DNA of 64,000 bases from Caulobacter segnis (lineage in GTDB: Bacteria; Pseudomonadota; Alphaproteobacteria; Caulobacterales; Caulobacteraceae), in contig NZ_CP096040.1 in the NCBI RefSeq assembly GCF_023935105.1, positions 2,666,001 through 2,730,000 on the forward strand, written 5' to 3'. The translations under genes were made by a program, and so were the position numbers. The notes under the pieces were generated by a model. The model did not search any database. It had not been told where the DNA came from and worked only from the letters and a program-made list of their open reading frames with translations. Positions 61,436-64,000 of the stretch are shown in pieces (the first letter of the stretch is position 1; every line of letters begins with the position of its first letter).

Positions 61436-61861
61436 GTGCCTTTGAAGCTGTCGCTGAAGCCCGGCGAGAAATTCGTTCTCAACGGCGCCGTGGTCCAGAA
61501 CGGAGACCGGCGCGGCGTTCTGGTGCTCCAGAACAAGGCCTCGGTCCTTCGCGAGAAGGACATCATGCAGCCGGATCAGGTCACGACGCCCGCGCGTCGG
61601 ATCTACTTTCCGGTGATGATGATGTACCTCGAAGAGGGCATGGCCGAGAAGTTCTACGAGGAATTCGCGACGCGCCTTAACGATTTCATGGGTGTTGTGC
61701 GCAATCCTGTGGTTCTTCAGGACTGCATCGCCATTTCGAAGCACGTCATGGCGCGTGAGTACTACAAGGCTTTGATGCTTAGCCGTAAGTTGATTGAATA
61801 CGAAGACGAAAGGTTGGGGCATGTCTCTTCGGGCGTATCAGCAGGCGGCGACGCGGGCTGA
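61436..61861 (+). CDS. flbT: Flagellin expression regulator FlbT
   Basis: A 141-residue RNA-associated regulator that in Caulobacter binds flagellin mRNA leaders and lowers translation until the hook is complete. GTG at 61436 (AAGGAG 10 bp upstream) gives the family start [20 protein letters not shown]; longer in-frame starts lie in the promoter region. [17 protein letters not shown] and [15 protein letters not shown] are conserved. Its last 41 bp overlap flaF, its antagonist, giving coupled synthesis. Confidence 0.95.
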   Translation: MPLKLSLKPGEKFVLNGAVVQNGDRRGVLVLQNKASVLREKDIMQPDQVTTPARRIYFPVMMMYLEEGMAEKFYEEFATRLNDFMGVVRNPVVLQDCIAISKHVMAREYYKALMLSRKLIEYEDERLGHVSSGVSAGGDAG

Positions 61862-62183
61862 GAATCCCCGTGAAATGGAGTACCGCCTGTTCGGGCAGGT
61901 GACGCGCGCCCTCATGGACGCGTCGCAGGCCCCGGTGGATGACTTCAACGCGCGGATCGACGCACTGGATTGGAATCGCAAGGTCTGGTCGGCCTTGGCG
62001 ACCGATTGTTCCATGCCCGAAAACCAGCTTCCGATGGAGCTGCGCGCCAGCATCATCTCGTTAAGCCTGTGGGTCGGTCGTCACTCCAGCGCCGTGATGC
62101 GCAAGGAGGAGGATTTCGAGCCCCTGATCGAGATCAACCGCATGATCATGCAGGGGCTGTCCGGCCGCGCCGACGCGGCCTGA
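61821..62183 (+). CDS. flaF: Flagellar regulator FlaF
   Basis: A 120-residue protein required for flagellin synthesis and export, opposing FlbT. It starts [25 protein letters not shown] and contains [20 protein letters not shown], typical of FlaF. The start lies within flbT (41-bp overlap). The final codons (GRADAA) and the stop are repeated imperfectly just downstream. Confidence 0.95.
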   Translation: MSLRAYQQAATRAENPREMEYRLFGQVTRALMDASQAPVDDFNARIDALDWNRKVWSALATDCSMPENQLPMELRASIISLSLWVGRHSSAVMRKEEDFEPLIEINRMIMQGLSGRADAA

Positions 62184-62230
62184 TTTTCACTGTTTTGGCG
62201 CGCGCCGACGCCGCCTGATTCTTCGGTTTT
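62167..62230 (+). repeat. Imperfect direct repeat of the flaF 3' end
   Basis: A block starting GCGCCGACGC-GCCTGATT at 62167 recurs 35 bp later at 62202 with the same order (GCGCCGACGCCGCCTGATT, then ...GTTTTG). The second copy again encodes RADAA followed by TGA but is untranslated. It suggests an old tandem duplication at the gene end. Confidence 0.7.
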
Positions 62231-62310
62231 GCAAGACTGAACGTCTTGCCTACCTGTTCCGGAAAAACCTGCCGCCCGGCGAATCCTGCATTCGCCGGGC
62301 GGTTTCGTTT
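62231..62310 (+). terminator. flbT-flaF terminator, preceded by a small hairpin
   Basis: A perfect 13-bp stem (62272-62284 with 62290-62302; CCGCCCGGCGAAT) has a CCTGC loop and is followed by TTTCGTTT. A shorter 7-bp hairpin (GCAAGAC/GTCTTGC, 62231-62237/62243-62249) lies 22 bp before it. It separates flaF from the first flagellin gene. Confidence 0.88.
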
Positions 62311-62379
62311 CCAGGCCGGTCCGCCAGGATAATTCAATAAAATCAGTAGTTTGAAAGTTGGCGCCAGTCCGGATCGGGT

Positions 62380-62394
62380 TGGCCCGCCGCTTGC
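62380..62394 (+). promoter_or_regulatory. Sigma-54 promoter of the first flagellin gene, with inverted repeat downstream
   Basis: TGGCCC-GCCGC-TTGC matches the -24/-12 consensus exactly (GG at 62381-62382, GC at 62393-62394). Transcription should start near 62406, giving a ~60-nt leader. CCGGC-AATA-GCCGG at 62422-62435 is an inverted repeat just inside the transcript that may be an ftr (FlbD) site or an mRNA hairpin bound by FlbT; I cannot tell which. Confidence 0.9.
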
Positions 62395-62465
62395 GATGGT
62401 TCGCGCGGGCAAAACGCCCGCCCGGCAATAGCCGGATCAAATCCCACCAAAACGGTAGGTATCAA

Positions 62466-63284
62466 ATGCTGAACTCGATCAACACCAATGCTGGTGCGCT
62501 TCTCGCGCTCCAAAACCTGAACGCCACTAACACGGAGCTCGCCACCACCCAGAGCCGTATCAACACTGGCAAGAAGATCGCGAACGCCAAGGACAATGGC
62601 GCGATCTGGTCGATGGCCAAGATGCAAAGCGCGAGCTCGAGCTCGTTGAACGCCGTGAAGGATTCGCTCCAGCGCGGTCAATCGACGATCGATGTTGCTC
62701 TCGCGGCAGGCGACACCATCACCGATCTGCTCACGAAGATGAAGGAAAAGGCCCTGGCCGCTTCCGACACCTCGCTGAACACCGCCTCGTTCAACGCCCT
62801 GAAGACCGACTTCGAATCGCTGCGCGACCAAATCCAAAAGGCCGCCGACAATGCGAAGTTCAACGGTGTCAGCCTGGCCAACGGCCTGACCACGAAGCTG
62901 AGCTTCCTGTCGAACGCCGACGGGGACAGCTTCACGGTCAACGCCCAGACGCTGTCGCTGGCGGGCCTGAACCTGACGGCCGTGACCTTCACTGACGCTG
63001 CTGATGCGAAAACGAAGATCGCCGATCTCACCAACGCGCTGCAAACGGCGACGAACAAGCTGTCGTCCCTGGGTACGTCCTCGACCGGTCTGGATACACA
63101 CCTGACCTTCGTGGGCAAGCTGCAGGACAGCCTGGACGCCGGCGTCGGCAACCTGGTGGACGCGGATCTGGCGAAGGAAAGCGCCAAGCTCCAGTCGCTG
63201 CAAACCAAGCAGCAACTGGGTGTGCAGGCTCTCTCGATCGCCAACCAGACCCCACAGTCGATCCTGTCGCTGTTCAAGGGGTGA
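62466..63284 (+). CDS. Flagellin (small Caulobacter type)
   Basis: A 272-residue flagellin. The N-terminal D0/D1 helix begins [22 protein letters not shown] and the C-terminal helix ends [23 protein letters not shown]; the variable centre is short, as in the 25-29 kDa Caulobacter flagellins. It has the sigma-54 promoter just upstream. Ser/Thr-rich stretches in the centre ([14 protein letters not shown]) are candidate sites for FlmG glycosylation. Gene order (flmG, flbT, flaF, flagellins) resembles the C. crescentus multi-flagellin locus, but I cannot say which fljX it is. Confidence 0.96.
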   Translation: MLNSINTNAGALLALQNLNATNTELATTQSRINTGKKIANAKDNGAIWSMAKMQSASSSSLNAVKDSLQRGQSTIDVALAAGDTITDLLTKMKEKALAASDTSLNTASFNALKTDFESLRDQIQKAADNAKFNGVSLANGLTTKLSFLSNADGDSFTVNAQTLSLAGLNLTAVTFTDAADAKTKIADLTNALQTATNKLSSLGTSSTGLDTHLTFVGKLQDSLDAGVGNLVDADLAKESAKLQSLQTKQQLGVQALSIANQTPQSILSLFKG

Positions 63285-63292
63285 GCCCGATA

Positions 63293-63332
63293 CGCCGGAC
63301 GGCTGTCAAAAGCCGTCCGGCGCCTCTTTCCT
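63293..63332 (+). terminator. Terminator after the first flagellin gene
   Basis: A perfect 12-bp stem (63293-63304 with 63311-63322; CGCCGGACGGCT) with a GTCAAA loop, followed by CCTCTTTCCT. It lies 9 bp after the stop, so each flagellin gene is transcribed separately. Confidence 0.88.
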
Positions 63333-63354
63333 GCTGGGTGCGCAACAAGTGCCC

Positions 63355-63408
63355 GGCAATAATTGCCCATGTCGAAAGCCTCCCTGCAGAAATTGCCGGG
63401 AGGCTTCG
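63355..63408 (+). promoter_or_regulatory. Palindrome and hairpin in the second flagellin upstream region (ftr-like)
   Basis: GGCAAT-A-ATTGCC at 63355-63367 is a perfect palindrome about 110 bp upstream of the sigma-54 promoter, where FlbD-binding ftr elements lie in Caulobacter flagellar promoters. It is followed by a hairpin with AAGCCTCCC (63376-63384) paired to GGGAGGCTT (63398-63406), extended by CG/CG across one bulged A. Both are read directly; FlbD binding is inferred. Confidence 0.6.
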
Positions 63409-63473
63409 TCGTTAATGGATCTATAATGCAGTAAATTCAGCGACTTGGCAGAATTGTCGCAGCCCGGCAGATT

Positions 63474-63488
63474 TGGCCCGGCAATTGC
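63474..63488 (+). promoter_or_regulatory. Sigma-54 promoter of the second flagellin gene
   Basis: TGGCCC-GGCAA-TTGC matches the consensus exactly with GG at 63475-63476 and GC at 63487-63488; start expected near 63500, giving a ~62-nt leader. A CCCGGCA motif occurs both 10 bp upstream and inside the promoter spacer. Confidence 0.9.
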
Positions 63489-63561
63489 TACTGACCTTTT
63501 CGAGCAAAACGCTCCCGGCCGCCAAAATGGCGTCGGACACCTTGAAAAGGACCCAATTCGT

Positions 63562-64000
63562 ATGCCGCTGAATAGCATCAATACGAACGCTGGCGCTCTG
63601 ATCGCCCTGCAGAACCTGAACAGCACGAACTCGGAGCTGCAGGTCACCCAACAGCGCATCAACACCGGCAAGAAGATCGCCAGCTCCAAGGACAACGGCG
63701 CGATCTGGGCGATGGCCAAGACGCAATCGTCCACCGCTTCGTCGCTGAACGCCGTGAAGGACTCGCTGCAACGCGGTCAGTCCACGATCGACGTCGCGCT
63801 GGCCGCTGGCGACACCATCACCGACCTGCTGGGCAAGATGAAGGAAAAGGCCCTGGCCGCTTCCGACACCTCGCTGAACACCGCTTCGTTCAACGCCCTG
63901 AAGACCGACTACGAGTCGCTGCGCGACCAGATCACGAAGGCCGCCACGAACGCCAAGTTCAACGGCATTAGCATCGCCGACGGCAAGACCACCAAGCTGA
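63562..64000 (+). CDS. Second flagellin, 5' part (runs off the right edge)
   Basis: The ATG at 63562, after AAAAGGA, opens a flagellin frame that is uninterrupted to the window end (146 codons). It starts [23 protein letters not shown], one residue longer at the start than the upstream flagellin and about 80% identical over the aligned part. The block at 63835-63909 is nearly identical in DNA to the first gene. Own sigma-54 promoter. Partial. Confidence 0.96.
   Translation, partial: MPLNSINTNAGALIALQNLNSTNSELQVTQQRINTGKKIASSKDNGAIWAMAKTQSSTASSLNAVKDSLQRGQSTIDVALAAGDTITDLLGKMKEKALAASDTSLNTASFNALKTDYESLRDQITKAATNAKFNGISIADGKTTKL

Overview
The window is a 64 kb stretch of GC-rich chromosome from an alphaproteobacterium, most likely Caulobacter or a close relative. 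The evidence is the flmG-flbT-flaF-flagellin locus with small (about 270 aa) flagellins, sigma-54 flagellin promoters of the form TGGCCC-N5-TTGC, CtrA-like and GANTC (CcrM) sites upstream of flmG, and dense packing with many 4-bp ATGA/GTGA overlaps. I see no rRNA, tRNA, CRISPR array, insertion sequence or prophage.

Layout. (1) 1-6218: plant cell-wall (pectin) degradation: end of a GH95 fucosidase, pectin methylesterase, a GH2-like hydrolase and a pectate lyase with a perfect in-frame 42-bp tandem duplication. (2) 6264-9001: a FAD dehydrogenase and a convergent Old Yellow Enzyme. (3) 9002-25486: a nitrate-assimilation regulon. It has an outer-membrane porin with nrtABC, two minus-strand genes inserted after them, then nasT-nasS, and then narK-nirB-nirD-nasA-cobA. 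(4) 25570-30712: small enzymes and sulfur amino-acid genes (metC, a periplasmic amino-acid binding lipoprotein, mercaptopyruvate sulfurtransferase, cysK). (5) 30895-35561: cfa, photolyase, kdsA and hldD (LPS inner core). (6) 35660-44814: an HMG-CoA-synthase-like/thiolase pair, a DUF3089 protein, an aminoglycoside-phosphotransferase-like gene with DUF6285, DUF808, a methyltransferase and recG. (7) 44867-57047: a polar amino-acid ABC transporter, a KAS III, small envelope proteins, an alkyladenine glycosylase, a fatty-acid-hydroxylase-like protein, a Nudix/winged-helix regulator with an HD phosphohydrolase, and a universal stress protein. (8) 57199-64000: a MoxR ATPase, then flagellin glycosylation (pseH, SpsF-like cytidylyltransferase, flmG) divergent from flbT-flaF and two flagellin genes, the second cut by the right edge.

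Most striking signal. The nitrate regulon encodes NasT, an ANTAR RNA-binding antiterminator, and NasS, a cytoplasmic nitrate sensor. The porin-nrtABC leader holds two hairpins with identical hexaloops (AACGAC). The 3' strand of the second forms the 5' strand of a long intrinsic terminator just upstream of the porin gene, which is the textbook ANTAR antitermination arrangement. The narK-nirBD-nasA leader has three hexaloop hairpins but no convincing terminator. Instead, the 3' strand of its middle hairpin is complementary to the narK ribosome-binding region, which suggests control of translation. So one NasS-NasT pair may control uptake by antitermination and reduction by ribosome-site release. 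This is inference from sequence only.

Other points of interest: two alpha/beta-hydrolase-like proteins whose nucleophile serine is replaced (Glu, Arg); a NasT receiver lacking the phosphoacceptor Asp; a degenerate Nudix regulator coupled to an HD phosphohydrolase; CtrA-like boxes overlapping GANTC sites and an A7 tract in flmG; near-identical DNA blocks in tandem flagellin genes; and several perfect palindromes.
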